Below are positions 29,301 through 39,700 of a stretch of DNA of 64,000 nt, in pieces. The position numbers were made by a program, and so were the translations under genes. The stretch is from Sphingomonas pseudosanguinis (lineage in GTDB: Bacteria; Pseudomonadota; Alphaproteobacteria; Sphingomonadales; Sphingomonadaceae). The notes under the pieces were generated by a model. That model searched no databases. It was not told the DNA's origin and worked only from the letters and a program-made list of their open reading frames with translations. Each line of letters opens with the position of its first letter. The first letter of the stretch is position 1. The stretch is from positions 310,001-374,000 of the forward strand of contig NZ_JACIDH010000002.1 in the NCBI RefSeq assembly GCF_014196255.1, read 5' to 3'.

Positions 29301-29472
29301 GCGACAGCTGCGGCCGGGGCTCTCGATCGTGTTCGCGACGGGGGATGGCGGCATGGCGGCCGATGCGGCGGATATGGATGCCGCGCTGCTGACCAAGCCC
29401 TATTCGGCGGCGCAGCTGGTCAATGCGGTGCAGGGACGTCTGCAGGTATCGGAACAGGCGATCCAGCCATAA
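26341..29472 (+). CDS. hybrid histidine kinase with ParD-like N-terminal domain and two receivers
   Basis: A 1043-residue soluble kinase. Residues 9-50 ([20 protein letters not shown], then [18 protein letters not shown]) resemble the ribbon-helix-helix domain of ParD antitoxins. Three PAS domains follow (about 65-205, 215-335, 345-455), then a coiled coil (455-515) and the HisKA domain with His528 in [13 protein letters not shown]. The ATPase domain has [16 protein letters not shown] and [11 protein letters not shown]. Two receiver domains end the protein, with Asp818 (LFTDVVMPG) and Asp972 (LVTDINLPG). It lacks membrane helices. The first PAS domain matches that of the kinase at 10.9-13.0 kb. 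ATGs at 26341 and 26353 are both possible starts. Confidence 0.92.
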   Translation: MRQPMSTPLSRMLSLPAQLDRYVAQALEDGRYPDEQAMVVAALERLRDEGAALTAEHWLVGGGECGHRVRDFDWSRTSLGPTDGWCSPLRTTVANIVHSPIAKVLMWGPDHVMIYNDAYRAIAGERHPAAFGGLVPQVWPEIWDWNRSILERGFAGEDIAYRDQPLLVTRAGQQQEVVFDLYYTPIYLDRGGVGGVMCTVVENTGRVAAERRLAKSEAELRVITDSLPVLVAFVDREERYRFANDYYREFLGIDPQSILGCRISDVLTESDYAERRPLIDRALAGETVVADVSLQHRDGTSRRAETRYIPRQDESGEIIGFHILVFDVDDRMRHAEEVERSNRRFRTAMDAVHGVLWTNSADGRMVGEQPGWAAITGQSYDEYQGFGWSNAVHPDDTEASVVAWNAAVAAKSMFIHEHRVRRHDGEWRTFAIRGLPILGQDGELIEWVGVHTDITEQRAAEQALRDQADVLARQVRHRERAEAQLRQLNETLENRVIEEINERRQAERALAQAQKMETIGKLTGGVAHDFNNLLQVVSGNLQLLGKDVAGNQRAEQRVANAMAGVSRGSKLAAQLLAFGRRQALEPKVVNVTRFVQGMDDMLRRAIGEGVEIETIVGGGLWNTFIDPAQIENALLNLAINARDAMNGQGKLTIELGNAHLDDEYARTHEEVAAGQYVMLAVSDTGSGMSPEIIEKVFEPFFSTKSEGKGSGLGLSMVYGFVKQSGGHVKIYSEVDHGTTIKLYLPRALEAEDVEVAVDTGPISGGTETVLVVEDDAEVRATVVELLSDLGYRVLKAVDAQSALNVIESGIPIDMLFTDVVMPGTLKSPELARKARERLPDIAVLFTSGYTENSIVHGGRLDKGVELLSKPYTREALARKFRHVLANQRQRRMSTENIASTSRPLPSEPTQPVTVAQPLHDGRTILLVEDDDLIRANTAETLQDAGFVVVHAVTAEEAMTALQTAQIDVLVTDINLPGESGVELAGRARQLRPGLSIVFATGDGGMAADAADMDAALLTKPYSAAQLVNAVQGRLQVSEQAIQP

Positions 29473-29490
29473 GGCCGGACCGCCTGCTCC

Positions 29491-29541
29491 TTTCGAACGG
29501 GACCATGCCGGAGGGGTTCGGCAGCGGGTCCCGGAACGAAA
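29491..29541. terminator. nested hairpin at the end of the hybrid kinase gene
   Basis: Three complementary segments nest: TTTCG with CGAAA, CGGGACC with GGTCCCG, and GCCG with CGGC. It starts 18 bp after the kinase stop and ends four bases before the stop of the opposite-strand 34-codon ORF. There is no T-run on either strand. It fits a bidirectional terminator-like structure in the 357-bp stretch 29473-29829. Confidence 0.5.
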
Positions 29542-29545
29542 GCGG

Positions 29546-29650
29546 TTAGCGGGCCTTCCAGCCCTCGATGGCGGCGAAGGTGATGATCACCGCCAGGACC
29601 AGCAAGGCACCCTGCAATTCCAGAGCGGACAAATCGAACTCCATCGTCAT
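29546..29650 (-). CDS. 34-residue single-helix membrane microprotein
   Basis: A short ORF on the minus strand: acidic head (MTMEFDLSALELQG), one hydrophobic helix (about residues 14-29) and a charged end (EGWKAR). GGGAG ends about eight bases before the ATG at 29650, and a second in-frame ATG lies at 29644. Size and layout resemble small inner-membrane subunits such as KdpF or CydX types, but I recognise no family. It lies between the convergent ends of two kinase genes, with 179 bp of upstream DNA in which I see no further gene. The rest of 29651-29829 shows nothing I can assign. Confidence 0.55.
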   Translation of the reverse strand: MTMEFDLSALELQGALLVLAVIITFAAIEGWKAR

Positions 29651-29829
29651 CGGTCTATCTCCCGAATGGGGTCGGCCGGGCGACGACGTCCGGCCGATCG
29701 GCATTGAAGATGGGGCGGTAGGGCGTTTCCCGGTGGCACTCGTTCAGAGGGCCGTGGGAGAAACCTTTCCCGTCTCAACCAACGATATAGATGACGATCT
29801 TTGCTGCCGTGCAGCGACTGCGTGACAAA

Positions 29830-31155
29830 TCATGTCCGACAGTTGGGAAGGGTGATTTCGGCGCACAGCCCCCCTTCCGGCCGGTTGGACAGCTTCAACT
29901 GCCCTCCCTCGGCCGCGACCACGCGCGACACGATCGACAGCCCCAGACCAAAGCCCACCGTATCCCGGCTTCGCGCCGCATCCAGCCGGACGAAGGGTTC
30001 GAGCACCAGTTCGAGCGAATCCTCGGGGATGCCGGGGCCGTCATCCTCGACGCGGATGTGAACCCCGTCCGCGCCATCAGCCGCCAGGGTGATGACGGCC
30101 CGCTCGCCATAATGAAGCGCATTCTCGACCAGATTGGTCAGCGCCCGCTTCATCCCGAACCGACGCAGGCGGCAGTCGAAATGATCCGGCCCGATATAGC
30201 GGACATCGCGACCATGATCGGTCGCATCGTCCGCCAGATTGGCGCACAGGATGGCGAGATCGGTCAGCTCGGGCTGTTCGACATCCCCCTCCCCGCCCAG
30301 AAAAGCGAGCAGCGAGGCGACCATCGCCTCCATTTCCTCGATGTCGTTGCCGATCGCCTCGCGCACATCCTCCTGCGCGATCGCATCGGCGCGCAGGCGC
30401 AGGCGGGCGAGCGGCGTGCGCAGGTCATGGCCCACCGCCGCCAGCGCCCGGGTCTGTTCGTCGATCAGCCGGCCGATCCGTGCCTGCATCCGGTTGAACG
30501 CGCGCGTCACATGGCGAACCTCGCCCGGCCCGCGTTCGGGCACGATCAGCGCCCCCTGCCCGCCCTGCCCGCGCCCCAGCTTGTCGGCGGCCCGCGCCAG
30601 CATCCGCAGCGGATGGAGGATACGGCCGATGAGCGCGCCGCTGAGCAGCATCAGCGCGATCGCCGGGATCAGCGCGAGCAGCACCCGGCCCAGCGCCAGA
30701 TCGAGCGTACGCACCCCTTCGCGCATCCGGAAGATGAGGATCGACCCATCCTCCAGCCGCAGGTCGCCGGTCACGACGGAGGTCCGCCCGGGCGACGTCA
30801 GCCGCAGATGGATGTCGTTTCGGGCGAGAGTCGGTTCCCAATCGATGATCTGCCGGCGCATGCCGGCCATTGCCGGTGCGATCGGAGGCAGCGGCGGCGT
30901 CTCGGCCGACCAGCTGACGATATAGCGATCGGTGGTCAGTTCCTCCGCGACTTCGACCCGCTCGGACGGCGGACGCTCGCTGAGCACCCTCCGTGCGACG
31001 ATCAGATGCTCGGCCAGCCGCCGCGCCTCGTCGTCGCGGACCGAGACATGGCTGGCGCGCTCGTAGAGATAGGTGGAGACGGCGAATTCGATCGTGACCG
31101 CCAGCAACAGGATCGCGACGATCCGGCCCAGCAGACCGACCGAGGGACGGATCAC
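29830..31155 (-). CDS. membrane sensor histidine kinase (EnvZ/OmpR-type)
   Basis: A 441-residue kinase with an N-terminal membrane helix (about 8-28), a periplasmic domain of about 120 residues and a second helix (about 155-175). The HAMP linker contains ILHPLRMLARAADKLGRG, and the phospho-acceptor His lies in VGHDLRTPLARLRLRAD. The ATPase domain has NLVENALHYGE, EDDGPGIPED and GFGLGLSIVSRVV. The start ATG overlaps the response regulator stop (ATGA), so the two form a pair. The periplasmic signal is unknown. Confidence 0.93.
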   Translation of the reverse strand: MIRPSVGLLGRIVAILLLAVTIEFAVSTYLYERASHVSVRDDEARRLAEHLIVARRVLSERPPSERVEVAEELTTDRYIVSWSAETPPLPPIAPAMAGMRRQIIDWEPTLARNDIHLRLTSPGRTSVVTGDLRLEDGSILIFRMREGVRTLDLALGRVLLALIPAIALMLLSGALIGRILHPLRMLARAADKLGRGQGGQGALIVPERGPGEVRHVTRAFNRMQARIGRLIDEQTRALAAVGHDLRTPLARLRLRADAIAQEDVREAIGNDIEEMEAMVASLLAFLGGEGDVEQPELTDLAILCANLADDATDHGRDVRYIGPDHFDCRLRRFGMKRALTNLVENALHYGERAVITLAADGADGVHIRVEDDGPGIPEDSLELVLEPFVRLDAARSRDTVGFGLGLSIVSRVVAAEGGQLKLSNRPEGGLCAEITLPNCRT

Positions 31156-31862
31156 CGGCGCTCGACCGGCACGTTCAGCATATAGCCGACGCCGCGTACC
31201 GTCACGATCGGCGCGGCGCCACCCGCCCCCGACAGTTTGCGGCGCAGGCGGCTAACCAGCACGTCGATGCTGCGGTCCGAACTGTCGCCGATCCGGGCGC
31301 GCGACAGCTCGATCAGCCGCTCGCGCGCCACCACGCGCTGGGCGTTATCGAGAAAGGCGACGAGCAGGTCGAACTCGGCACCGGTCAGCTCGACCTGCGC
31401 ACCCGACGGCGACATCAGTTCGCGACGCGGCAGGTTGGCGGTCCAGCCGTCAAAGCCGAGGATACCCGCTTCGCGCTCGCCCGGTGAATTCTCCAGCCCG
31501 CCCCGCCGCAGGACGGCACGGATGCGCGCCACCAGTTCGCGCGTGCTGAAGGGCTTGGGCAGATAATCGTCGGCGCCCAGTTCCAGCCCGACGACCCGGT
31601 CGACCTCGCTGCCCTTGGCGCTGATGAAGATGATCGGAACCGCGCTTTTCTGCCGCACCTGCCGGCACAGGTCGATGCCGCTAGTGCCCGGCAGCATGAT
31701 GTCGAGCAGGATCAGGTCGATCTGCCCGACCTCCAGCGCCTGCCACATTTCGGGGGCGGCATTGGCGAGCTTGACCGCGAACCCGTTCTCTTGGAGCGCG
31801 CGGGCGGTCAGGGTCCGAAGGGCGGGATCGTCCTCGACGATCAGGATGGTTGGCGGCGTCAC
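31152..31862 (-). CDS. OmpR-family response regulator
   Basis: A 236-residue regulator. The N-terminal receiver has an acidic pocket VEDDP, phospho-Asp in LILLDIMLPG and Lys in YLPKPFS. The C-terminal winged helix has LTGAEFDLLVAFLDN and RSIDVLVSRLRRKL, ending GVGYMLNVP. The start is a GTG at 31862 with AGAGGGG directly upstream, nine bases after the carbonic anhydrase stop. It is therefore probably cotranscribed with glcB and the carbonic anhydrase gene. Targets are unknown. Confidence 0.93.
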   Translation of the reverse strand: MTPPTILIVEDDPALRTLTARALQENGFAVKLANAAPEMWQALEVGQIDLILLDIMLPGTSGIDLCRQVRQKSAVPIIFISAKGSEVDRVVGLELGADDYLPKPFSTRELVARIRAVLRRGGLENSPGEREAGILGFDGWTANLPRRELMSPSGAQVELTGAEFDLLVAFLDNAQRVVARERLIELSRARIGDSSDRSIDVLVSRLRRKLSGAGGAAPIVTVRGVGYMLNVPVERR

Positions 31863-31871
31863 CCCCTCTGG

Positions 31872-32441
31872 CTAGGCAGGTGCGCGTCCGGCGTCAACGG
31901 CCGTTCCGGACCGATCCTCGTCCAGTCGCCGCAGCGTGGCGGCATAGCGACCGGCGCGTTCGGTATAGCCCAGCGCCGATCCGCGGAGGCGTTCGCGGTC
32001 TTCGGGACCGAGTGTACGGATCGCCTTTGCCGGCGCGCCGACGATCAGGCTGCCCGGGGGGAAGCGCTTGCCCTCGGTCACCAGCGCGCCCGCGCCGACC
32101 AGCGATCCCGCCCCGATCACCGCATCGTTCAGGATGGTCGCGCCCATACCGATCAGGCACCCCTCCTCGATCGTGCAGCCATGCAGAACCGCGCGGTGTC
32201 CCACGGTGCAGTCCGCGCCGATGGTCAACGGACTGCCCGGATCGGAATGCAGCACCGCTCCGTCCTGAATATTGCTCCGCGTGCCGATATGGATCGGCGT
32301 ATTGTCCGCCCGCACGACCGCACCGAACCACAGGCTGACCTGCTCGTCGAGGATCGCCTCGCCGACGACATCGGCCGATGGGGCGATCCAGGCGCTGGGG
32401 TGTATCTGCGGTCGGCGGTCGTCCAGGGCGTAGAGTGGCAT
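31872..32441 (-). CDS. gamma carbonic anhydrase-like hexapeptide-repeat protein
   Basis: A 189-residue left-handed beta-helix protein of the YrdA/PaaY type. Repeats run from about residue 11 to 135 (IHPSAWIAPSADVVG, VSLWFGAVVRADNTPIHIG, TVGHRAVLHGCTIEEGCLIG), with the metal histidines in HSDPG, VGHRAVLHG. The ATG at 32441 overlaps the glcB stop by one base (TGATG); an in-frame extension into glcB is rejected. Relatives are carbonic anhydrases or acyl-CoA thioesterase-linked proteins, so the activity is open. Its coupling with malate synthase suggests a role in C2 or CO2 metabolism, which is inference. Confidence 0.88.
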   Translation of the reverse strand: MPLYALDDRRPQIHPSAWIAPSADVVGEAILDEQVSLWFGAVVRADNTPIHIGTRSNIQDGAVLHSDPGSPLTIGADCTVGHRAVLHGCTIEEGCLIGMGATILNDAVIGAGSLVGAGALVTEGKRFPPGSLIVGAPAKAIRTLGPEDRERLRGSALGYTERAGRYAATLRRLDEDRSGTAVDAGRAPA

Positions 32442-34546
32442 CAGGCGGCATCCCTTCGGTCGGTCTTGCCCGACAGACGATAGCGATGGAGCAGCGGTTC
32501 GGTATAGCCATTGGGCTGCACCGCCCCCTCGAAGATCAGCGCGCGCGCCGCCTGGAAGGCCAGCCCGTCTCTGCCCGAACCGCTCATCGGTCGGTAGAGC
32601 GGGTCGTCGCCATTTTGCGCATCGACCTTCGCGGCCATGCGGGTCAGTGCCGCATCGATCTCCTCCGCCGTCACGACGCCGTGGAGCAGCCAATTGGCCA
32701 TATGCTGCGCCGAGATGCGCAGCGTCGCGCGGTCCTCCATCAGGCCGACATCATGGATGTCGGGCACCTTCGAACAGCCGATACCCTGATCGATCCAGCG
32801 GACGACATAGCCGAGCAGCCCTTGGGCATTGTTATCAAGTTCGACCCTGATCTCCGCCTCGCTCCAATCGCGCGAGGCCGCGACCGGCGGTGTCAGCAGG
32901 CGTTCGAGCGGCGCCACGGCTTCGCTGGCCCGCGCCCGCTGGCGTGCGGCGACATCGATGCGGTGGTAATGGGTCGCATGCAGCGTGGCAGCGGTGGGCG
33001 ACGGCACCCAGGCGGTCGACGCGCCGGCCATGGGATGCGCGCCCTTTTGCGCCAGCATGTCCGCCATCCGGTCGGGCGCCGCCCACATGCCCTTGCCGAT
33101 CTGCGCCCGGCCGGCAAAGCCGCATGCCAGCCCGATCTGGACATTGCGGTCCTCATAGGCGGCGATCCAGTCGCTGGCCTTCATATCGGCCTTGCGCACC
33201 ATCGGGCCGGCGTGCATCGCGGTGTGGATCTCATCACCGGTGCGGTCGAGGAAGCCGGTGTTGATGAACACGATCCGGTCCTTCACCGCATGAATGCACG
33301 CCGCCAGATTGGCCGAGGTCCGGCGCTCCTCGTCCATGACGCCGATCTTGATCCGGTGCCGGGTCAGGCCCAGCATATCCTCGACCGCGTCGAACAGGCG
33401 ATTGGCGAAATCGGCTTCCTCCGGCCCATGCATCTTGGGCTTGACGATATAGATCGACCCGGTGCGGCCGTTGCGCATCGGTTCGCGGTCGCGTCCGTCG
33501 CGCTGGGCGATCAGGCTGGTGACGATGGCGTCGACGATCCCCTCGGGCGCCTCGCGGCCATCCGGCATGCGGATGGCCGGGGTCGTCATCAGATGGCCGA
33601 CATTGCGGACGAACAACAGGCTGCGACCGGGCAAGGTGAAGGCCGTACCATCCGGTGCGGTATAGTGGCGATCCTCCGCCAACGTGCGGGTCTGTGTCCG
33701 GCCGCCCTTGTCGAAGCTGGCGGACAAGGTGCCGTCGATCAGGCCCAGCCAATTGGCATAGCCCGCGATCTTGTCCTCCGCATCCACCGCCGCGACCGAG
33801 TCCTCCAGGTCGCAGATGGTGGTCAAGGCGGACTCGAGCGATATGTCGGCGATGCCCGCCCGATCGGTCCGACCGATGGGATGGCTGCGGTCGACGACAA
33901 TCTCGATATGCAGCCCATGGTGACGAAACAACAGGCCGGTCTCGCTGCGCCCCAGGAATGCGTCGGGGTCGCGCAGGGTCGCGACCGCCGCCTCGACATC
34001 GGTCACGTCATGCCAGCTGCCGGCAATGGGCAGCGTATCGTCGAGGAAATCGCGCGCCCAGCGGATGACGGCCTCGCCGCGCTCCATGTCATAGCCGCGC
34101 GTATCGCCGGGCGGCAGGATCGCGTCGGTGCCGTAGAGCGCATCGTACAGACTGCCCCAGCGCGCATTGGCGGCGTTCAGCAGGAAACGGGCGTTGAGCA
34201 TGGGCACGACGAGCTGCGGCCCGGCCAGCCGCGCGACTTCGTCATCGACCGATCCGGGCGCGATGGTGAAGGGTTCCGGCTCGGGCGTCAGATAGCCGAT
34301 CTCGGTCAGGAACGCCCGCTGCGCCGCGCCGTCCTGCGCGCCGCCTGCGCGATACCAGTCGTCGATCCGCGCCTGCAGCGCATCGCGCCGGGCGAGCAGC
34401 GCCGCGTTTTCAGCAGCGAAACGCGCCAAGACATCGGCCATGCCCGCCCAGAAGCGATTAATGTCCACGCCGCTGCCCGGCAGGGCACGCTCCTCCAGGA
34501 AACGGACCAGCGCAGGCGCAACGGACAGGCCGTGACGGTCGATCAT
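32441..34546 (-). CDS. glcB: malate synthase G
   Basis: A 701-residue monomeric malate synthase, close to the usual 720. It condenses glyoxylate and acetyl-CoA to malate. Signatures are [63 protein letters not shown] and [16 protein letters not shown], with [20 protein letters not shown] near the C terminus. The ATG at 34546 has GGGAG about seven bases upstream; the in-frame start at 34609 is too far into the divergent promoter region. First gene of a probable operon with gamma carbonic anhydrase and a two-component pair, divergent from a LysR regulator. Confidence 0.97.
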   Translation of the reverse strand: MIDRHGLSVAPALVRFLEERALPGSGVDINRFWAGMADVLARFAAENAALLARRDALQARIDDWYRAGGAQDGAAQRAFLTEIGYLTPEPEPFTIAPGSVDDEVARLAGPQLVVPMLNARFLLNAANARWGSLYDALYGTDAILPPGDTRGYDMERGEAVIRWARDFLDDTLPIAGSWHDVTDVEAAVATLRDPDAFLGRSETGLLFRHHGLHIEIVVDRSHPIGRTDRAGIADISLESALTTICDLEDSVAAVDAEDKIAGYANWLGLIDGTLSASFDKGGRTQTRTLAEDRHYTAPDGTAFTLPGRSLLFVRNVGHLMTTPAIRMPDGREAPEGIVDAIVTSLIAQRDGRDREPMRNGRTGSIYIVKPKMHGPEEADFANRLFDAVEDMLGLTRHRIKIGVMDEERRTSANLAACIHAVKDRIVFINTGFLDRTGDEIHTAMHAGPMVRKADMKASDWIAAYEDRNVQIGLACGFAGRAQIGKGMWAAPDRMADMLAQKGAHPMAGASTAWVPSPTAATLHATHYHRIDVAARQRARASEAVAPLERLLTPPVAASRDWSEAEIRVELDNNAQGLLGYVVRWIDQGIGCSKVPDIHDVGLMEDRATLRISAQHMANWLLHGVVTAEEIDAALTRMAAKVDAQNGDDPLYRPMSGSGRDGLAFQAARALIFEGAVQPNGYTEPLLHRYRLSGKTDRRDAA

Positions 34547-34641
34547 ATCCACTCTCCCATTCTCCTCACGACGGGATAGGGCATCGCCAGTCGCATCGGT
34601 AGATGGCATAATCGCACACCTGTCGATCGCTGGAGGAACGA

Positions 34642-35514
34642 ATGGACCCCGATCTCGCGCTGTTCGTCGATGTGGTGCAGGCCGGCAGTCTGGCCGGCGG
34701 GGCCAGGCTCTGGCGGCTGTCGCCCGCCATGGTGTCGAAGCGGATGGCGCGGCTCGAGGCGCGGCTGGGGGTCCGGCTGCTTCACCGCACTACCAGACGG
34801 CTGACCATGACCGAGGCGGGGGCGGCCTTCCACGCCGAGGTCGCGCCGCTGATCGCCGGTCTTCGGGCGGCGGAGGCGCGGGTGTCGCCGATCGCCGCCG
34901 GGCCAACGGGTCCGTTTCGCGTGACCGTGCCGACGTCATTCGGACGGATGTGGGTCGCGCCCCATCTTCCCGGCTTTCTGGAACGCTATCCGGCCGTTCG
35001 CCTGTCGCTGGACCTGACCGACGACTTCGTCGACGTCATGGGCGAACGGGTCGACCTGGCCATCCGGATCACCGCCGCGCCGCCAGGCGGCTTGGCGGCG
35101 CACCGGTTCGCGGACAATCGCCGCGTGTTGTGCGCCAGTCCGGCCTATCTCGCCAAGGCCGGTACGCCGGACAGCATCGCGGCACTCGCGGATCACCGGC
35201 TGCTCGCGGCGAAGGGCCAGTTGCCGTGGCGGTTGACCGGCGCGACGGTAACCGGGGAAAGTCTGGTCGAGACCAATTCCAGCGAGGTGGTGCGGGAGAT
35301 GGCGCTGGCCGGCGCCGGCATCGCGCTGCGGTCGCTGTGGGACGTGGCCGATGCGCTGGCGGATGGCCGGCTGGTGCGGGTGCTACCGCGCTATGAGGGG
35401 TCCGTGGCGGTCGGCATCATCGGGCTTCACGCCCCCGCCCGCGCGCCGGCCGCCGTCCCCGCCCTGATAGCCCATCTGGCCGAGGCATGGAGGGATGCGG
35501 CCTGGATGACATGA
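34642..35514 (+). CDS. LysR-family transcriptional regulator
   Basis: A 290-residue regulator with an N-terminal helix-turn-helix (residues 3-60, [20 protein letters not shown] ... [20 protein letters not shown]) and a substrate-binding domain. GGAGG lies four to five bases before the ATG at 34642. It is divergent from glcB across 95 bp, the classic arrangement in which a LysR protein controls its neighbour, so glcB is the most likely target. Its sequence is of the CrgA/AaeR-like type ([16 protein letters not shown]). The effector is unknown. Confidence 0.92.
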   Translation: MDPDLALFVDVVQAGSLAGGARLWRLSPAMVSKRMARLEARLGVRLLHRTTRRLTMTEAGAAFHAEVAPLIAGLRAAEARVSPIAAGPTGPFRVTVPTSFGRMWVAPHLPGFLERYPAVRLSLDLTDDFVDVMGERVDLAIRITAAPPGGLAAHRFADNRRVLCASPAYLAKAGTPDSIAALADHRLLAAKGQLPWRLTGATVTGESLVETNSSEVVREMALAGAGIALRSLWDVADALADGRLVRVLPRYEGSVAVGIIGLHAPARAPAAVPALIAHLAEAWRDAAWMT

Positions 35515-35530
35515 CGGGTCCGTCATTTTT
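35511..35530 (+). terminator. intrinsic terminator of the LysR gene
   Basis: ATGACG and CGTCAT form a six-base stem with a four-base loop (GGTC), followed by five T. It overlaps the stop codon of the LysR gene. Confidence 0.65.
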
Positions 35531-35595
35531 CCGTGCATCCATGGGCGACAGCTTCTAGGCAGGGCGGAGTTCAACAGAAATAGCAGGGCATTCGA

Positions 35596-36534
35596 ATGGC
35601 AGGGGGTTTGGTTGCGTTGCTGGACGATGTGGCGGCGATCGCCAAGCTGGCGGCGGCGTCGCTCGACGATGTCGCGGGGGCCTCGGCCCGGGCCGGTGCG
35701 AAGGCGGCGGGCGTCGTCATCGACGATACGGCCGTCACGCCGCGCTATGTCGTCGGCCTCGCGCCGCAACGCGAACTGCCGATCATCGGCAAGATCGCGC
35801 TGGGGTCGCTCCGCAACAAGCTGCTGTTCCTGCTGCCCGCCGCGCTGCTGCTCAGCGCCTTCGCGCCCTGGGCGATCACGCCGATCCTGATGCTGGGCGG
35901 CGCCTTTCTGTGCTATGAGGCGAGCGAGAAGATCGTCGAGACGCTCATGGGCGGGCATGGTGCGGAAGAGGAAACCGCCGTTACCGATCCCAAGACGCTG
36001 GAGGATCGGCAGGTGTCGGGCGCGATCCGGACCGACCTGATCCTGTCGGCCGAGATCATGGCGATCGCGCTGTCCGAGCTGCCCGATATGTCGATCTGGA
36101 CCCAGGCGATCGCGCTGGCGCTGGTCGGCATCGCGATCACGGTGGGTGTCTATGGACTGGTTGCCGCGATCGTGAAGATGGACGATATCGGCCTGCATCT
36201 CGCGCAGCGCGGCAACAGCGTCGCCCAGGCGGCCGGGCGCGGGCTGGTCAAGGCGATGCCGGTTCTGCTGCGCGTCCTAGCGGTCGTCGGCACGGCCGCG
36301 ATGGTCTGGGTCGGCGGCGGCATCATCGTGCACGGGATGGAGGAGTTCGGGCTGACCACCCTGCCCCATCTGATCCACGACACCGCGCATCACGCGGCCG
36401 AGGCGCTGCCCTTCGCCGCCGGTGCCGTGAACTGGATCGTCGGCGCGATCGGCGCGGCGATCGTCGGACTGATCATCGGGGCAGTGATCGTCGGTGTCCT
36501 CCATGTCCTGCCGGGGCGCAAGGCGGCGCACTGA
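35596..36534 (+). CDS. DUF808 family membrane protein (YedI-like)
   Basis: A 312-residue membrane protein of the DUF808/YedI family. The N terminus (GGLVALLDDVAAIAKLAAASLDDV) and the segment TDLILSAEIMAIALSEL are diagnostic. About six or seven membrane helices are seen between residues 75 and 305. The family is widespread and uncharacterised. It stands alone after the LysR terminator and converges on the small DUF5818-like gene with seven bases between stops. Confidence 0.92.
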   Translation: MAGGLVALLDDVAAIAKLAAASLDDVAGASARAGAKAAGVVIDDTAVTPRYVVGLAPQRELPIIGKIALGSLRNKLLFLLPAALLLSAFAPWAITPILMLGGAFLCYEASEKIVETLMGGHGAEEETAVTDPKTLEDRQVSGAIRTDLILSAEIMAIALSELPDMSIWTQAIALALVGIAITVGVYGLVAAIVKMDDIGLHLAQRGNSVAQAAGRGLVKAMPVLLRVLAVVGTAAMVWVGGGIIVHGMEEFGLTTLPHLIHDTAHHAAEALPFAAGAVNWIVGAIGAAIVGLIIGAVIVGVLHVLPGRKAAH

Positions 36535-36541
36535 GCCGCGG

Positions 36542-36793
36542 TCAAACGCCCCGCACGCCATCGGCTTCGAACAGATCGGGCGCGATCATGCGCCCGGTCA
36601 CCGCAACGGATTTGCCGACATGATCGACGGGCACGCGCGGCAATCGCAATTCGACCGTTCCGCCCTCATCCCGCTGTAGGATGAAGGCACCGTCACGGCG
36701 GATCAGCCGCCCCGTAAAGGTCAAGGGCGTCATCGGCTCGGGCGGACAGTCGGTCATGCCGAGGCAACGGCACGCATCGCACCGGGGTTCCAC
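36542..36793 (-). CDS. small protein, DUF5818-like
   Basis: An 83-residue protein of mainly beta character (FTGRLIRRDGAFILQRDEGG, RLPRVPVDHVGKSVAVTGRM). It resembles the short DUF5818 proteins of sphingomonads, from memory. Cysteines are confined to the N-terminal head (DACRCLGMTDC), which may not be translated. The GTG at 36793 begins just after the stop of the propeller-GGDEF gene, while ATGs at 36757 and 36733 are alternatives. None has a clear ribosome binding site, so the start is uncertain. Function unknown. Confidence 0.6.
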   Translation of the reverse strand: MEPRCDACRCLGMTDCPPEPMTPLTFTGRLIRRDGAFILQRDEGGTVELRLPRVPVDHVGKSVAVTGRMIAPDLFEADGVRGV

Positions 36794-36796
36794 CGC

Positions 36797-39700
36797 TCAA
36801 TCACCATGAGCCGGCTCCACCTGGTTCCGGCCGTTGCGCTTCGCCCGGTACAACGCCTCGTCCGCGCGCCGGATCATCCGCGCGATCTCTTCATCCGATC
36901 GCCAGGCCGCGACGCCCGCGCTTAGCGTCACCGCGATCGACTGGCCGTCCGCCATGATCGGGGACGATGCGATCATCTGACGAACGCGCTCGACGATCCC
37001 CAGTGCCTCGCCCTTCGTCGTGCGGGGAAACAGGATCGCGATCTCCTCGCCGCCATAGCGGGCCACGACATCCTGCAACCGGACCCCGCCGCGAATGGCG
37101 GCGGCGATCGCGACCAGCACCGCGTCGCCGGCACCATGACCATAATCGTCGTTGACCCGCTTGAAATGATCGACGTCGAGCAGCGCGAAGACGAACGCCT
37201 CGCCCCTATCCCGCGCCCGCATGACGGCCGCGTCGATCGTCGCCATCAAGGTCCGGCGGTTGTCGAGGCTGGTCAGCGGATCGGTGCTGGCCAGCCGATC
37301 GAGCTGCGCATTGGCGTCGCGCAACTCGCTGGTCCGCCGCTCGACCATCGCCTCCAGCACGCGCGCACGCCGCCGGACGACGGCGGTGACCAGCCAGAAG
37401 GCACCGCCCAGCGCCAGCGCCGCCAGCAACGCCCCCAGGATTCGCGCCGGCCACGTCTCGTACCATTGGGGTGCCACCATGATGCGCACCCGGTGGGTCA
37501 CCGTCTGCGCCGCAAGGCCCGGCACCTGCGCGCGCAGCCGCAGCCAATATTCGCCCGCCGGCAAATTCGTATAGGTCGCGCTGGCCGGGGTCCCCGCCGG
37601 CACGATCATCCACCCCCGGTCGAACCCTTCCAGCCAATGGCTGTACCGGATTTCCTCGGGCGCGTCATAATCGGTCAGCGAGAAACCAAGCCGCAGGGTG
37701 CGCCCTTCGCGCTCCAGGTCGAGCACCGGCTGCCGCGCGGCCGAGTCGATCGGCATGGCCTGCCCGTCGATCTCGGCTTCGCTGACGATCAACCGCCCGG
37801 CTTCCGCGTCATGACGCCGTGCGAGCAAGGCATTCGGGTTCAGGATGATCAGCCCGTCGGGCGACCCGAAGAGCAGCGAACCATCGGCGGTGCGCGCCGC
37901 CGCACGCTGGTTGAAGGCGTTGATGGTCAGCCCGTCGCGCCGGCTCATGACGTGGATCGAGCGCTGACGCGGATCGATGACCGAGATGCCCCCGGCCCCG
38001 GCGGCCCATAGCCGCCTGCGATCGTCGAGCGCCAGCGACGCGACATTGTCCCCGGCCAGGCCTTGCGTCTCCGCCAGCGCCCGGAAGTACCAGCCCGTTC
38101 CATGGGACCGGCCGAAGGCCACGCCGCCATAGGTCGCGGCCCAGATGTTCCGGCCGTCCGGAATGATCGAACCGACATAGTTTTGCGGCAGGCTGAAGGG
38201 GTCGCGAACATTGTTCGCATAGGTCACCACCCGTCCCGTTCGCAGGTCCAGCCGGGCCATACCCGCCGGGGTTGCCAGCAGCACATCGTCGTCCGACAGG
38301 GGGACGATGTTGATGATCTCGTTATTGGGCAGGCTATCGGGGTTCGCCGCCTCATGCTGGAGCTGTCGGACCGCGCCCGTGGCCCGATTGCGGAGGAACA
38401 GCCCCTTATAGGTGCCGATCAGCAGATCGGTGGCCGTCTCGCCCAGCGAAATGACCGGCAGATCCTCGATCAGCGCGGTGGGAACGTCGCGCTGCGCCAG
38501 CGTTTGCGGATCGATGGCGATGACGCCGCGCGCGCCGATCAGGATCGTGCCGTCACGCGCGTCGAGCAACGCCTTGATGTCCTGCCCGGCATGATGCCCG
38601 TGCAGCTTGATGTGACGAACCCGCTCCCCCTGCCGGTCGAGCTGGTCGACCGAACCATCGCTCAGGCCCAGCCAGAGCCGGTCCCGGCGGTCGACCAGGA
38701 TGCTGCGGACATTGTCGTCGGCCAGCGCCATCTCGGGTCGGGGCATGGCCGATCCGATCCGCAGGATATTGTCGTTCGGCCCCCTTGTCCGCGAGGCACC
38801 CAGTTCGGTCGCCGCCCAGATGCCGCCATTGCCGTCGAGCGCCAGCGCGCGCACCGTATCGCCCGCCAAGGATGTGGGATTGGCCGCCACCCGGCGAAGC
38901 GCGCTGGCGAAGAAGTTGCGCGCCGGATCGACCAGCACGATCCCCGCGCCATCGGTTCCGATCCAGATACGCCCATGATCGTCCTCCATCAGCGCGCGAA
39001 TGGTGCGATGCGCGATCAGCGGCGCGGACTCCGCCAGCGACGCAAGCTGGACGAATTGTGGGCGCGGCCCCCGCGTGGTCGACACATAGACGCCCTTCGA
39101 GCCGGTGCCGACCCACAGCCGTCCCTTGCGGTCGCGCAGGATCGACCAGACGTCGCCCACCGAATGCGTCGCGTTGACGAACATCCGCTCGAACCGCCGC
39201 GTCCCCGGCCGCATGGCCCAAAGCCCCTGCTCGCAGCCCGCCCACAAGGTGCCGTCCGGATCGCGATGCACGGCGAACGCGCCCTGCCGGCGACTGCTCC
39301 CCTCCAGTGGGATCACACTGGCGGTCATGGGGTCGATCATGTCTTTCGACCGCACATAATGATGAACGCCCTCATCCGATGCGATGAAGGCACCCCCCGC
39401 TCCGTCGGGCGCGAGGCTGGAGATGCGGCCACCGATATGCCCGGACGACGGGCTCAACCGGACGAAACGCCCCGTGGCGGGATCGAATCGCGCGACGCCA
39501 CCGACATTCGTACCGATCAGAATACCGCCATCGTCGAGCGCCAGCAGTGCCCGGACATAATTGTCGGGCAGGCTCCGGCGGTCGGTCGCGACCTGTTTGA
39601 AGGTACGGACACGCTGCCCGTCATAGCGGGTCAGGCCGCCACGCGTGCCGATCCACATCGTCCCATCCTTGGCGCGGACGATCGCGGTCGTGGTGACATG

